Shown: piece by piece, positions 21,446-30,207 of the stretch
How the letters are laid out: the number at the start of each line of letters is the position of its first letter
Numbering within the stretch: position 1 is the stretch's first letter
Assembly: GCF_002269255.1 (NCBI RefSeq)
Contig: NZ_CP022823.1
Span: forward strand, 5,270,001-5,334,000
DNA: 64,000 bases
Direction of reading: 5' to 3'
Source of the DNA: Klebsiella quasivariicola
GTDB lineage: Bacteria; Pseudomonadota; Gammaproteobacteria; Enterobacterales; Enterobacteriaceae
Notes under the pieces: model-generated
What the model was told of the DNA's origin: nothing
What the model saw: the letters and a program-made list of their open reading frames with translations, nothing else
The model's database searches: none
Made by a program: the position numbers and the translations under genes

Positions 21446-21982
21446 TTACGGTTTATCACTCGATGCGGGGGAAGATTGAGGGGCTGCCGCCGTAGCGGAT
21501 GTTTTCTCTGCCGGAAGTTCAGCCGGTGACGCGGGTGGCTCATCGACAACCGGATCCGGCACATGAGCCGGAGCGCTGACCTGATGTTCTGCCGTCGCCG
21601 GCGTGACGTCCTGGCGTTGCGCTTCGCTGCCTTTGACCACCGGATTATGGATGGTATTGGCTTCGTCGCTGGCCTTTTCAGGATCGTGGGCGCTATAGGA
21701 GCGCTTCATCGACTCTGCGGCTTCGCGCAGTTCATCCATGGAGGCTTTCAGCTCCGGCGTCAGGTTATTCAGACTGGCCTTCTCCACCTTCTTAAGGCTC
21801 TCCTGAAACTCCTGCAGTTTTAGCTCCTGGGCCAGTTCATTCTGTACCGTGGTCGCCAGCGAGCGTAACGTCCGGATCCAGCCAACCACCGTTTTAACCG
21901 CGACGGGAAGCCGCTGTGGCCCCAGAACAATGAGGCCAATTACAAACACCAGCAGTAGTTCACTAAAACCAATATCGAACAC
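21446..21982 (-). CDS. tatB: Sec-independent protein translocase subunit TatB
   Basis: TatB forms the twin-arginine substrate receptor with TatC. The 178-residue product starts MFDIGFSELLLVFVIGLIVL, a single membrane helix, then the GPQRLP hinge and an amphipathic helix to about residue 70. The C-terminal tail is long and rich in Ala, Pro and Glu. The start codon is GTG (21982); the same MFDIGFSELL start is seen in E. coli. It lies 3 nt after tatA in the operon. Confidence 0.96.
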   Translation of the reverse strand: MFDIGFSELLLVFVIGLIVLGPQRLPVAVKTVVGWIRTLRSLATTVQNELAQELKLQEFQESLKKVEKASLNNLTPELKASMDELREAAESMKRSYSAHDPEKASDEANTIHNPVVKGSEAQRQDVTPATAEHQVSAPAHVPDPVVDEPPASPAELPAEKTSATAAAPQSSPASSDKP

Positions 21983-21985
21983 GAA

Positions 21986-22237
21986 TTACACCTGCTCTTT
22001 GTCGTGGCGTTTTGTCTCGTCTTTTTTTGCATCATCCTGTTTATCGGCGATGGTTTTCGCCGTGAAATCTGCATCTGGCGCCGACTTTTCAGGTTTGTCA
22101 TCATCACTCATGGCTTTTTTAAAGCCTTTGATCGATGCCCCTAAGTCCGACCCCAGCGAGCTCAGCTTCTTCGTCCCAAAAAGCAGAACTACGATGACGA
22201 CAACAATTAATAACTGCCAAATACTGATACCACCCAT
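21986..22237 (-). CDS. tatA: Sec-independent protein translocase subunit TatA
   Basis: TatA is the pore-forming or membrane-thinning subunit that oligomerises during Tat transport. The product is 83 residues: MGGISIWQLLIVVVIVVLLF membrane helix, the FGTKKL hinge, amphipathic helix (SSLGSDLGASIKGFKKAM) and an acidic/basic tail. I start at 22237 (MGGIS); an upstream frame would place unrelated residues before the membrane helix. It is the first gene of tatABCD, 129 nt after ubiB. Confidence 0.96.
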   Translation of the reverse strand: MGGISIWQLLIVVVIVVLLFGTKKLSSLGSDLGASIKGFKKAMSDDDKPEKSAPDADFTAKTIADKQDDAKKDETKRHDKEQV

Positions 22238-22366
22238 ACACGTTCCCCTATGACAGATGATGAATTGTGTGGACGCATTATACACGCCATCCTGCGGGCC
22301 GCCTCTTCGTCAGGCCACCGGCATGATTTTGCGCAAATAAGCCTGCGTCATGAAGAGGCGAACCGA

Positions 22367-24007
22367 TCAGCGGGTTTTCCGCCAGCCAATCAGCCAGGTC
22401 ACAATACCGCCGGCCATCAGCCAGCCGGGCATCATTCCCCACTCAGGGCGGTGGATAAAGAGCAGCGTACCACTGAGCAATAAAACCGCGCCTATACCAA
22501 ACAGGTAACGGGACTGCCCCTGGCGGACATGACGCACATGCATATCCCGCACGATGGTATCGACGCTGGTCTGCAGCTGTTTGCTCTGCTGCAGGCTCTG
22601 ATACACCAGCTCAGGTATTTCCGGCATTCTTTCGATCCAGAACGGCGCTTTATCTTTAAACGCACGCACCAGCGCCGGAATGCCGACCTGATCTTTGATC
22701 CACGACTCGAGGAAAGGCTTCGCCGTTTTCCACAAGTCTAACTGAGGATAGAGCTGCCGGCCTACCCCTTCTACGTAAAGTAATGTCTTCTGTAGTAAAA
22801 CGAGTTGCGGCTGGACTTCCATATTGAAGCGCCGCGCGGTGTTGAACAGATTAAGCAGCACGTGGCCGAACGAGATCTCCGCCAGCGGCTTCTCAAAGAT
22901 CGGCTCGCAGACCGTGCGGATCGCGAACTCAAACTCTTCGACGTTGGTATCGGGCGGAACCCAACCGGAATCGACGTGCAGCTCGGCAACCTTACGATAA
23001 TCGCGGTTAAAGAAGGCGATAAAGTTTTCCGCCAGATAGCGCTTATCTTCTTTGTTCAGCGAGCCGACAATACCGCAGTCGATACCGATATACTGCGGAT
23101 CTTCCGGGTGCTCGTAGCTGACAAATATATTGCCAGGGTGCATATCGGCATGGAAGAAGCTGTCGCGGAACACCTGGGTGAAGAAGACCTGCACACCCCG
23201 CTCCGCCAGCAGCTGCATGTTGGTCCCCTGGGCCTCCAGCGCCTCTACGTCAGACACCGGGATACCGTAAATGCGCTCCATCACCATCATGCTTTCGCTG
23301 CAGTAGTCGGGGTACACCTCCGGCACGTACAGCATCGGGCTGTCTTCGAAATTGCGCCGCAGCTGAATAGCGTTGGCGGATTCCCGCAGCAGGTTCAGCT
23401 CGTCCAGCAGCGTTTTTTCATATTCGCGAACTACCTCCTGTGGGCGCAGACGGCGGCCGTCAGGCAACAGACGCGGTACCCAGCGCGCCAGGCGATAGAT
23501 GAGCTTCATGTCCGCTTTAATGATCGGCAAAATATCCGGGCGGATAACCTTGATCACCACCTCTTTGCCATTCTCTTTCAGACGCGCAGTATGCACCTGA
23601 GCAATAGACGCCGAGGCTAACGGCTCAACGGAGAAATCATCAAACCAGGCCTCCACCGGCAGGCCCCCCATCGCTTTCTCTATCTGCTGCTGCGCGAGCT
23701 TTCCTTCAAAGGGCGCCACGCGGTCCTGCAACAGCGCCAGCTGATCGGCAATTTGTGGCGGAAAGAGATCCCGGCGGGTGGATAGCATCTGGCCGAATTT
23801 AATCCACACCGGCCCCAGCTCCTGGAGCGCCAGACGAAGACGAGCACCGAGGGGTTGGTCCTGATGACGGTTTGGCATCCAGAACAGCATCCGCCGCCAG
23901 ATACGCAGCGGTAGCGTGATCCGCATTTTGGGGATGAGCTCATCGAGCCCGTAGCTCAAAAAGGTGTGGATGATGAAATACAGGCGCCGTAATTCTCCTG
24001 GCGTCAT
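22367..24007 (-). CDS. ubiB: Ubiquinone biosynthesis ATPase-like kinase UbiB
   Basis: UbiB is an atypical ABC1/ADCK-family kinase-like ATPase required for ubiquinone synthesis, thought to help extract lipid intermediates. The product is 546 residues, the E. coli length. The ABC1 KxGQ-type motif is IKFGQMLSTRRDLFP, the A-rich loop is PLASASIAQVHTA, the catalytic-loop equivalent is FHADMHPGNIFV, and IDCGIVGSL replaces DFG. Two C-terminal membrane helices follow residue 495. The start overlaps the ubiJ stop (ATGA). Confidence 0.96.
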   Translation of the reverse strand: MTPGELRRLYFIIHTFLSYGLDELIPKMRITLPLRIWRRMLFWMPNRHQDQPLGARLRLALQELGPVWIKFGQMLSTRRDLFPPQIADQLALLQDRVAPFEGKLAQQQIEKAMGGLPVEAWFDDFSVEPLASASIAQVHTARLKENGKEVVIKVIRPDILPIIKADMKLIYRLARWVPRLLPDGRRLRPQEVVREYEKTLLDELNLLRESANAIQLRRNFEDSPMLYVPEVYPDYCSESMMVMERIYGIPVSDVEALEAQGTNMQLLAERGVQVFFTQVFRDSFFHADMHPGNIFVSYEHPEDPQYIGIDCGIVGSLNKEDKRYLAENFIAFFNRDYRKVAELHVDSGWVPPDTNVEEFEFAIRTVCEPIFEKPLAEISFGHVLLNLFNTARRFNMEVQPQLVLLQKTLLYVEGVGRQLYPQLDLWKTAKPFLESWIKDQVGIPALVRAFKDKAPFWIERMPEIPELVYQSLQQSKQLQTSVDTIVRDMHVRHVRQGQSRYLFGIGAVLLLSGTLLFIHRPEWGMMPGWLMAGGIVTWLIGWRKTR

Positions 24008-24609
24008 TTGCCCTCCAGCGTTTCCAGCCGTTTTTCCAGTGCGGCCAGCGCGCGTTCAATAGCCGTTGTCTCTTCAGCAAACCAGGCTAGCTCCAGCGCC
24101 CCCGGAGCCAGTCGCCACTCTTCAGTGATCGCTTCCGCGACATAGCGCTGCTGGCGCTGCGCGCCCTTCAGCAGAAACTGAGCGCCACCGCGCAGAACTT
24201 TGCCGACGCCTTCGGCCACGATATCGCCGGTATAGGGCGCCAGCAGTTCAGCAGGATCGAACTCCGCCAGGTCGCACAGGGAGACCAGGTTTTGCACCAC
24301 CTGCAGATCGCCCTGCACTTCCAGCTCACCGCTGCGAATAAGCGCCGTGAGCTGCTGACGATTGCGCAGTTTTGGCAGCACGCTGAGCCGGGTAATCACA
24401 GTGCAGTCGGCCTCTCCGTCCCAGGCGCTCAGGACATCGACCTGGCGTTCGCTGAACACCAGCACCACGGGCGTGGCGAAATCCTGCAGCTGGACCCGCA
24501 GCACCTTGCCCAGCAGGCGCTGGCGAGCGGGTTTGAGCGCTTTGTCGCGCCAGAGGAAAGCATTTAGCGCCGTTTCAATGCCAGCGGTCACCAGGGGTGT
24601 GAAAGGCAT
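24004..24609 (-). CDS. ubiJ: Ubiquinone biosynthesis accessory factor UbiJ
   Basis: UbiJ (formerly YigP) is a 201-residue accessory protein with an SCP2-like lipid-binding domain. It joins UbiK in the soluble Ubi complex and is thought to present ubiquinone intermediates. The N-terminal two thirds is the SCP2 domain, and the C-terminus (LAWFAEETTAIERALAALEK and beyond) is a coiled coil. The start at 24609 (MPFTPLVTAG) matches E. coli. It sits between ubiE (13 nt) and ubiB (ATGA overlap). In E. coli the 3' part of this gene has been reported to give the sRNA EsrE; I cannot tell whether that holds here. Confidence 0.95.
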   Translation of the reverse strand: MPFTPLVTAGIETALNAFLWRDKALKPARQRLLGKVLRVQLQDFATPVVLVFSERQVDVLSAWDGEADCTVITRLSVLPKLRNRQQLTALIRSGELEVQGDLQVVQNLVSLCDLAEFDPAELLAPYTGDIVAEGVGKVLRGGAQFLLKGAQRQQRYVAEAITEEWRLAPGALELAWFAEETTAIERALAALEKRLETLEGK

Positions 24610-24622
24610 AGCGTCCCTCCTG

Positions 24623-25378
24623 TCAGAACTTGTAACCGCGATGCAAAGCAACGATACCCGCCGTCAGGTTGTAGTAGTCCACGTTTTCGAAACCCGCATC
24701 CTGCATCATCCCTTTCAGCGTTTCCTGGTCGGGATGCATGCGGATAGACTCCGCCAGGTAGCGATAGCTGTCGCCGTCTTTTGCCACCAGCTCGCCCACC
24801 TTCGGCAGAATATGGAAGGAGTAAGCGTCGTAGGCTTTGCTCAGCGGTTCGATGATGGGTTTAGAAAACTCCAGCACCAGCAGGCGTCCGCCCGGTTTCA
24901 GCACACGATACATCGAACGCAGCGCTTTCTCTTTGTCGGTCACGTTACGCAGACCGAAAGAGATGGTGATGCAGTCAAAGGTGTTATCAGCAAACGGCAA
25001 GGCTTCCGCGTTGGCCTGAACATACTCCACGTTACCCACGATACCGATATTGCGCAGCTTTTCGCGGCCCATTTTGAGCATCGAATCGTTGATATCAGCA
25101 AGCATGACGCGGCCGGTTTCCCCTACCAGACGGGAGAACTTGGCGGTCAAATCACCGGTACCGCCAGCCAGATCCAGCACGGTCTGCCCGCGACGTACGC
25201 CGCTGCAGTCGATGGTGAAACGCTTCCACAAACGATGGATCCCAAACGACATCAAGTCATTCATCACATCATATTTTGCGGCGACAGAATGGAATACATG
25301 CGCCACCATATCTGCTTTCTGCTCTTTAGCGACCGTCTGAAAGCCAAAGTGCGTCGTTTCTTGTGAATCCTCAACCAT
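24623..25378 (-). CDS. ubiE: Ubiquinone/menaquinone C-methyltransferase UbiE
   Basis: UbiE is the SAM-dependent methyltransferase that C-methylates demethylmenaquinone and the octaprenyl-methoxy-benzoquinol intermediate of ubiquinone. The product is 251 residues, as in E. coli. The SAM-binding motif VLDLAGGTGDLTAKF lies near residue 67, and the family signatures YDVMNDLMSFGIHRLWK and RVLKPGGRLLVLEFSKP are clear. I start at MVEDSQETTHFGF (25378); longer frames add residues absent from the family. First gene of ubiE-ubiJ-ubiB. Confidence 0.97.
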   Translation of the reverse strand: MVEDSQETTHFGFQTVAKEQKADMVAHVFHSVAAKYDVMNDLMSFGIHRLWKRFTIDCSGVRRGQTVLDLAGGTGDLTAKFSRLVGETGRVMLADINDSMLKMGREKLRNIGIVGNVEYVQANAEALPFADNTFDCITISFGLRNVTDKEKALRSMYRVLKPGGRLLVLEFSKPIIEPLSKAYDAYSFHILPKVGELVAKDGDSYRYLAESIRMHPDQETLKGMMQDAGFENVDYYNLTAGIVALHRGYKF

Positions 25379-25448
25379 CTCTATGCCTGCTTGCTTTTCA
25401 AGAAAATGTTCACTGAGTGTATCAGACTCAGCGCATTTCCCATACGTT

Positions 25449-26897
25449 TCAGCGTGGCGGAGCCGCTTCGCGATTGCGCAATGCCTCAGCAGAGTCGGGG
25501 GAAAATTCGTCATTTTCCGGGAGGTTATCCTCGTCTTCGAGACGATATTGCTCGTCCTGGGCCGTGGCTTGCTCGACTAAATCAGGATTAATCCCGCGCT
25601 TTACCTCCACGCCCAGGCCGCGAAAGGCCTCCGCCTGGGCCAGCAGATTACCGCGCCCGGAAGCGAGCTTTTTCATCGCCTGGCGATAGTTCTCCTGCGC
25701 CTTATCCAGGCTCTGGCCGATGGCGGACATATCATCCACAAACAGGCGCATTTTGTCGTAAAGGCGCCCCGCCCGCTCGGCAATCTTTTGCGCATTACGG
25801 CTCTGGTGCTCATAGCGCCACAGATTGGCGATAGTGCGCAGAGCCACCAGCAGCGTCGTCGGGCTGACCAGCATAATATTATTTTGCAACGCCTCGCTGA
25901 TGAGCTCAGGCTGGCGATCGATGGCCAGCAGGAACGCCGGCTCAACGGGAATAAACATCAGCACATAGTCGAGAGAGCGCAGGCCAGGCAGCTGTTGATA
26001 ATCCTTGCGTCCCAGCAGGCGAATATGGTTTCGCACCGAGGCAAGGTGTTCCTGCAGCGCGACTTCGCGAGTGTAGTCATCTTCGGCGTTAAAATAGCGC
26101 TCATAGGCGACCAGGGTCATTTTGGCGTCGATCACCACGTCCTTACCCTGCGGCAGGCGCACGATGACGTCCGGCTGCATCCGCGAGCGGTTGTCGGTCT
26201 CAATACTGACCTGGGTTTGGTACTCATAGCCTTCACGCAGGCCGGAGGCTTCCAGCACGCGGGTTAAGACCACTTCCCCCCAGTTGCCCTGGGTTTTGTT
26301 ATCCCCCTTCAGCGCTTTGGTCAGGTTCAGCGCCTCCTGCGCCATCTGCGCGTTCAGCTGCTGCAGATTGCGGATCTCATGCGCCAGAGTATGCCTCTCC
26401 CGCGCCTCCTGGCCAAAGCTCTCCTGCACCTGACGACGGAAACCGTCGAGCTGTTCGCGTAGCGGCGTCAGCAGGCCATGCAGGCTCTGGCGATTTTGTT
26501 CATCAACGCGCCGGTTACTGTGTTCGAAAATGCGGTTAGCCAGATTTTCAAATTGCTCGCTCAGGCGCTGCTCGCTGTTGACCATCTGGCGGATCTTATC
26601 TTCCGCATGCAGCTGGGTGGATTCGAGCCGGGTGGTGACCTCACGCAGATCGGCTTCCAGCGAGGTATTGATATCCCGCAGGCTGCGCAGCTCGTTGTTC
26701 AGCAGCTCGCACTCCTCACGCCAGTGGGCCTCCTGCACCAGCTGCTGGCGGGCGGCGCTCAGCTCAATATCCAGCTCTCGCCGTTCCTCGATCAGATCGG
26801 CCCGAATTTGATCGGCACGCGCTTTGGTCGCCAGCCAGCCGACAATTAACCCGGCAGCCAGTGCGATAACCGCGCTGATAATGATTGAGAGATCCAC
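25449..26897 (-). CDS. rmuC: DNA recombination protein RmuC
   Basis: RmuC limits recombination at short inverted repeats and is predicted to have a nuclease-like fold. The product is 482 residues (E. coli 475). It has an N-terminal membrane helix (about residues 3-22), a coiled coil over roughly 30-150, then the RmuC core with NWGEVVLTRVLEASG, PDVIVRLPQGKDVVIDAKM and MFIPVEPAFLLA. The start is the GTG at 26897 after CAGGGGG, giving (M)DLSIIIS. It lies 135 bp downstream of udp, beyond a terminator. Confidence 0.92.
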   Translation of the reverse strand: MDLSIIISAVIALAAGLIVGWLATKARADQIRADLIEERRELDIELSAARQQLVQEAHWREECELLNNELRSLRDINTSLEADLREVTTRLESTQLHAEDKIRQMVNSEQRLSEQFENLANRIFEHSNRRVDEQNRQSLHGLLTPLREQLDGFRRQVQESFGQEARERHTLAHEIRNLQQLNAQMAQEALNLTKALKGDNKTQGNWGEVVLTRVLEASGLREGYEYQTQVSIETDNRSRMQPDVIVRLPQGKDVVIDAKMTLVAYERYFNAEDDYTREVALQEHLASVRNHIRLLGRKDYQQLPGLRSLDYVLMFIPVEPAFLLAIDRQPELISEALQNNIMLVSPTTLLVALRTIANLWRYEHQSRNAQKIAERAGRLYDKMRLFVDDMSAIGQSLDKAQENYRQAMKKLASGRGNLLAQAEAFRGLGVEVKRGINPDLVEQATAQDEQYRLEDEDNLPENDEFSPDSAEALRNREAAPPR

Positions 26898-26985
26898 GAC
26901 GCCCCCTGCGATAACCTGATGGCACAAAATAGAATTGTGCTGTACAAACGTCCAGTTTAAAAGGAATTTCCTGCGAGGAGCAACG

Positions 26986-27014
26986 CAAAAAAGAAAGGCC
27001 GGAGGACCCGGCCT
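26986..27014 (-). terminator. udp terminator
   Basis: On the minus strand AGGCCGG and CCGGCCT pair around TCCT and are followed by TTTCTTTTTT. It lies 19 nt after the udp stop. Confidence 0.88.
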
Positions 27015-27032
27015 GACAGGGAAAGTGTTGAA

Positions 27033-27794
27033 TTACAGCAGACGGCGCGCCGCTTCCACGACGATTTTCACCGCGTGGCTTTCAGTTTGCTTCATAGTTT
27101 CTGCGTTAGGGATCTCTTGCTGGGTACGGTTAACGATAACCCCGGCTACCATCCCGGCGCGCAGGCCCTGGCTGGCGCACATGGTCAGCAGCGTGGCGGA
27201 TTCCATTTCATAGTTCATCACGCCCATTGCCTGCCACTCTTCCATTGAGCCCTTGAAGCGGCTTACCACGCGGCCGGAGAAGGTGTCGTAACGCTCCTGG
27301 CCCGGGTAGAAGGTATCAGAGGAAGCGGTCACGCCGATATGAGTGGTCGCGCCAATAGATTTCGCGGCTTCCACCAGCGCGGTGGTGCAGGCGAAGTCAG
27401 CGACGGCCGGGAACTCCATCGGTGCGAAGTGCAGGCTGGCGCCGTCCAGACGAACAGAGGCGGTAGTGACCAGCACATCGCCAACGTTAATGTGCGGTTG
27501 AATCGCGCCGGTGGTGCCGATACGCAGGAAGGTACGTACCCCCAACTGCGCCAGCTCTTCCACAGCGATAGACGTAGACGGACCGCCGATGCCGGTAGAG
27601 CAGACGATCACCGGTTTGCCGTCCAGCTCCGCGCGCCAGGAGGTAAATTCGCGGTGGGATGCCAGCTTAACCGGCTTATCCATCAGCGCGGCGATCTTTT
27701 CCACACGCTCCGGATCGCCAGGGACGATAGCCAGCGTAGCCCCTTGTAAATCGTTCTTGGTGAGGCCGAGATGAAAAACATCAGACTTGGACAT
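27033..27794 (-). CDS. udp: Uridine phosphorylase
   Basis: Udp catalyses phosphorolysis of uridine to uracil and ribose-1-phosphate in pyrimidine salvage. The product is 253 residues, the E. coli length. The nucleoside phosphorylase family 1 signature is seen in STGIGGPSTSIAVEEL and RIGTTGAIQPH, with the ribose-binding MNYEMESATLLTM near residue 195. The start (MSKSDVFHLGLTKND) follows AGAGGAG. Two CRP sites lie upstream; the CytR repressor is expected to sit between them as in E. coli. Confidence 0.97.
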   Translation of the reverse strand: MSKSDVFHLGLTKNDLQGATLAIVPGDPERVEKIAALMDKPVKLASHREFTSWRAELDGKPVIVCSTGIGGPSTSIAVEELAQLGVRTFLRIGTTGAIQPHINVGDVLVTTASVRLDGASLHFAPMEFPAVADFACTTALVEAAKSIGATTHIGVTASSDTFYPGQERYDTFSGRVVSRFKGSMEEWQAMGVMNYEMESATLLTMCASQGLRAGMVAGVIVNRTQQEIPNAETMKQTESHAVKIVVEAARRLL

Positions 27795-27839
27795 AAAAAA
27801 CTCCTCTGTGGGTCGAATTATCAGCAGAAGCAAAACGGT

Positions 27840-27845
27840 ACTGTA
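27840..27845 (-). promoter_or_regulatory. udp promoter -10 element
   Basis: TACAGT on the minus strand lies about 32 bp downstream of the centre of the nearer CRP site, where the -10 of a class II CRP promoter should be. No good -35 is visible, as expected for such a promoter. Confidence 0.55.
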
Positions 27846-27866
27846 CAGAAGCCCCTGGCAACATTT

Positions 27867-27882
27867 TGTGATGATAGTCACC
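27867..27882. promoter_or_regulatory. CRP site proximal to udp
   Basis: TGTGATGATAGTCACC fits the TGTGA-N6-TCACA consensus with one mismatch. Its centre (27874.5) is close to -41.5 relative to the start predicted from the TACAGT -10. Confidence 0.75.
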
Positions 27883-27918
27883 AAGACCAACAATGATTGC
27901 AGTTGTTTTTCAGTAAAT

Positions 27919-27934
27919 AGTGATACACATCACA
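27919..27934. promoter_or_regulatory. CRP site distal to udp
   Basis: TGTGATGTGTATCACT on the minus strand is a very good CRP half-site pair. Its centre is exactly 52 bp from the proximal site, the spacing of the E. coli udp CRP pair with CytR between. It may also act on the divergent dienelactone hydrolase gene. Confidence 0.82.
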
Positions 27935-28066
27935 TTAACAAGTTATATTCATCGTCACAGAACAAAAGATAGCCGCTTTCAGGCACTGTGCTTTATTACC
28001 GCCCGAACTAAAGGTAAAGGGTCTATAGTTACTGATGCGCTAATAAATAAGGGTACGGAGAATACC

Positions 28067-28879
28067 ATGACCACCACCAAGCAACCTGGATTCGCACCTG
28101 CTGCTTCACCACACGCTTCAACCGCCGTTCATACGCCGGAAGATCATATTGTTGCCGGAGAGACTTCGATCCCCTCCCAGGGCGAAAACATGCCGGCCTA
28201 CCACGCCCGCCCGAAAAACGTCGATGGCCCACTGCCGATCGTCATTGTGGTGCAGGAAATTTTCGGCGTGCATGAGCATATTCGCGATCTTTGTCGCCGC
28301 CTGGCGCAGGAAGGCTACCTGGCTATTGCGCCTGAATTGTACTTCCGTCAGGGCGATCCGAATGAGTACCACGATATCCCGACCCTGTTTAAAGAGCTGG
28401 TTACCAAGGTGCCGGACGCGCAGGTGTTGGCGGATCTCGACCATGTCGCCAGCTGGGCGGCACGCCACGGCGGCGATGCCCATCGTCTGCTGATCACCGG
28501 CTTCTGCTGGGGCGGACGCATTACCTGGCTGTATGCCGCGCATAACCCGCAGCTGAAGGCAGGCGTGGCCTGGTACGGCAAGCTGGTGGGAGAAAAATCG
28601 CTGAATTCACCGAAGCATCCGGTAGATATCGCTGTCGATCTCAACGCCCCGGTGCTTGGTCTGTACGGCGCTAAAGACGCCAGTATTCCACAGGACACCA
28701 TCGAGACCATGCGTCAGGCACTGCGGGCGGCCAACGCCAAAGCGGAAATCGTGGTCTATCCCGAAGCCGATCATGCCTTTAACGCCGACTATCGCGCCAG
28801 CTATCATGAAGAGTCAGCCAAAGATGGCTGGCAGCGAATGCTCGCGTGGTTTGCTCAGTATGGCGGTAAAAAAGGGTAA
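28067..28879 (+). CDS. ysgA: Dienelactone hydrolase family protein (YsgA-like)
   Basis: An alpha/beta hydrolase of the dienelactone hydrolase family, 270 residues (E. coli YsgA about 271). The physiological substrate is not known. The nucleophile elbow is GFCWGG, with a cysteine nucleophile as in true dienelactone hydrolases. The acid is in GAKDASIP and the histidine in PEADHAFNADYR. The start at 28067 (MTTTKQPGFAPAAS) follows ACGGAG. It is divergent from udp, as in E. coli, but the gene beyond it is not metE as there. Confidence 0.9.
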   Translation: MTTTKQPGFAPAASPHASTAVHTPEDHIVAGETSIPSQGENMPAYHARPKNVDGPLPIVIVVQEIFGVHEHIRDLCRRLAQEGYLAIAPELYFRQGDPNEYHDIPTLFKELVTKVPDAQVLADLDHVASWAARHGGDAHRLLITGFCWGGRITWLYAAHNPQLKAGVAWYGKLVGEKSLNSPKHPVDIAVDLNAPVLGLYGAKDASIPQDTIETMRQALRAANAKAEIVVYPEADHAFNADYRASYHEESAKDGWQRMLAWFAQYGGKKG

Positions 28880-28884
28880 TCCAT

Positions 28885-28910
28885 AAACGCCGTCATACCG
28901 ACGGCGTTTT
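28885..28910. terminator. Terminator between ysgA and the sulfatase operon
   Basis: AAACGCCGTC and GACGGCGTTT pair around a 5-nt loop, with a final TTTT on the plus strand and AAA/TTT on the other. It serves ysgA and probably also the convergent operon that ends at 28915. Confidence 0.82.
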
Positions 28911-28914
28911 CTCC

Positions 28915-30207
28915 TTAACCGCCACAGCACTTTTTATATTTTTTACCGCTACCGCAGGGGCATGGTTCGTTTCGAGAAGGCGTCTTCGACGGCTTACGCT
29001 CCTCGTCAGCAAGCCATGGCATTATTGCCGCCAGCGGATACCCTGTTTCCAGCAACTGCTGAAAGACATTCATATACGGCGTGATGTGCTGGAAAAAGTG
29101 CTTATAACCGGCACACAGATAGTTGTGCCCTGGATGGCCGCTCGGCGAAACCGCAAAACGATGTTTGGGACAGCCGCCGTGGCAAACAAAGCGAAACTCG
29201 CAGCTGCGGCACTCCGCCGTTAGCGTCTCCCTTTTCGCCTGACCAAAGGCTATCGCCTGTGCGCTGTTATTGAGCGTCTTAATGTCCGAATGATGAATGT
29301 TACCCAGCTTATGCTCGGGATAAACATAGTGGTCGCAGTTGTAGAGATCGCCATTCGACTCCAGGGCAAAAGCGTGGCCGCACGTTGGCGAATGAACGCA
29401 CAAAACCGGGGGCTGGCCCATCCACGCCGCCAGGGCGACCTCAAACATCTGCACAATAACGCGCTCGACATCGCGCCGGATCCAGATATCGAATATCTGA
29501 TTCAGGAAATCGCCAAACTGCCATGATGGCACGGTCCAGGAAGCAAGCCTGGCGGCGCTTTCTCCCGGCATAACCAGCTGCAGGAGTGATGATTCGTCGC
29601 TACTGACGCGCTCAACCAGAGGGATAAACTGAATATGACGTGAACCCGTGGCAAGCAGAAAATCATAAACTTCACGCGCGTGCCCCACATTGTGTTTACC
29701 CACTACGGTCAACGTATTGAACTCAACGCGATGCTTTTTGAGAAGCGCAATCGCCGCCATCACTTTATCGTGAGTGCCTTTACCGGCACGATTAACACGA
29801 TACTGATTATGGAGATGTGCTGGCCCATCAATAGAGATGCCAACCAGAAAATTCGCCTCGGCAAAGAAACGCGCCCACTCTTCGTCAATAAGCATGCCGT
29901 TGGTTTGCAGAGCGTGTTCTATCTTCTTGCCCCTGGCATATTGGTTACTTAGTGCAACCACCCGGCGGAAAAAGGGCAACCCCATCATAGTCGGTTCGCC
30001 CCCCTGCCAGGCGAAGGTCACCGTCTCCCCCATCTGGGCCTCAATATGCTGGCGAATGTAACGCTCCAGTGTCTCATCCGACATCCGCCAGTTTTTGTTT
30101 CGTTCCGGATACAGCGCTTCTTTTTCCAGATAAAAACAGTAGGTACAATCGATATTACACACCGACCCCGTCGGTTTCGCCATCACCTGGCAACCCGCTA
30201 ATTCCAT
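28915..30207 (-). CDS. Anaerobic sulfatase-maturating enzyme (radical SAM, SPASM) with SEC-C tail
   Basis: A 430-residue radical-SAM enzyme of the anSME family, which converts a Cys or Ser in a sulfatase to catalytic formylglycine. The radical-SAM motif is CNIDCTYC (C17, C21, C24). AWQGGEPTMMGLPFF is the family GGEP motif, and LQTNGMLID and SIDGPAHLHNQYR follow. SPASM cysteines lie in CVHSPTCGHAF, LYNCDHYVYPEHKLGN and CRSCEFRFVCHGGCPKHRF. The C-terminus RNEPCPCGSGKKYKKCCGG is a SEC-C zinc motif like that at the end of SecA. It is the last gene of an operon that contains its likely client, the sulfatase at 31665-33410. Confidence 0.92.
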   Translation of the reverse strand: MELAGCQVMAKPTGSVCNIDCTYCFYLEKEALYPERNKNWRMSDETLERYIRQHIEAQMGETVTFAWQGGEPTMMGLPFFRRVVALSNQYARGKKIEHALQTNGMLIDEEWARFFAEANFLVGISIDGPAHLHNQYRVNRAGKGTHDKVMAAIALLKKHRVEFNTLTVVGKHNVGHAREVYDFLLATGSRHIQFIPLVERVSSDESSLLQLVMPGESAARLASWTVPSWQFGDFLNQIFDIWIRRDVERVIVQMFEVALAAWMGQPPVLCVHSPTCGHAFALESNGDLYNCDHYVYPEHKLGNIHHSDIKTLNNSAQAIAFGQAKRETLTAECRSCEFRFVCHGGCPKHRFAVSPSGHPGHNYLCAGYKHFFQHITPYMNVFQQLLETGYPLAAIMPWLADEERKPSKTPSRNEPCPCGSGKKYKKCCGG

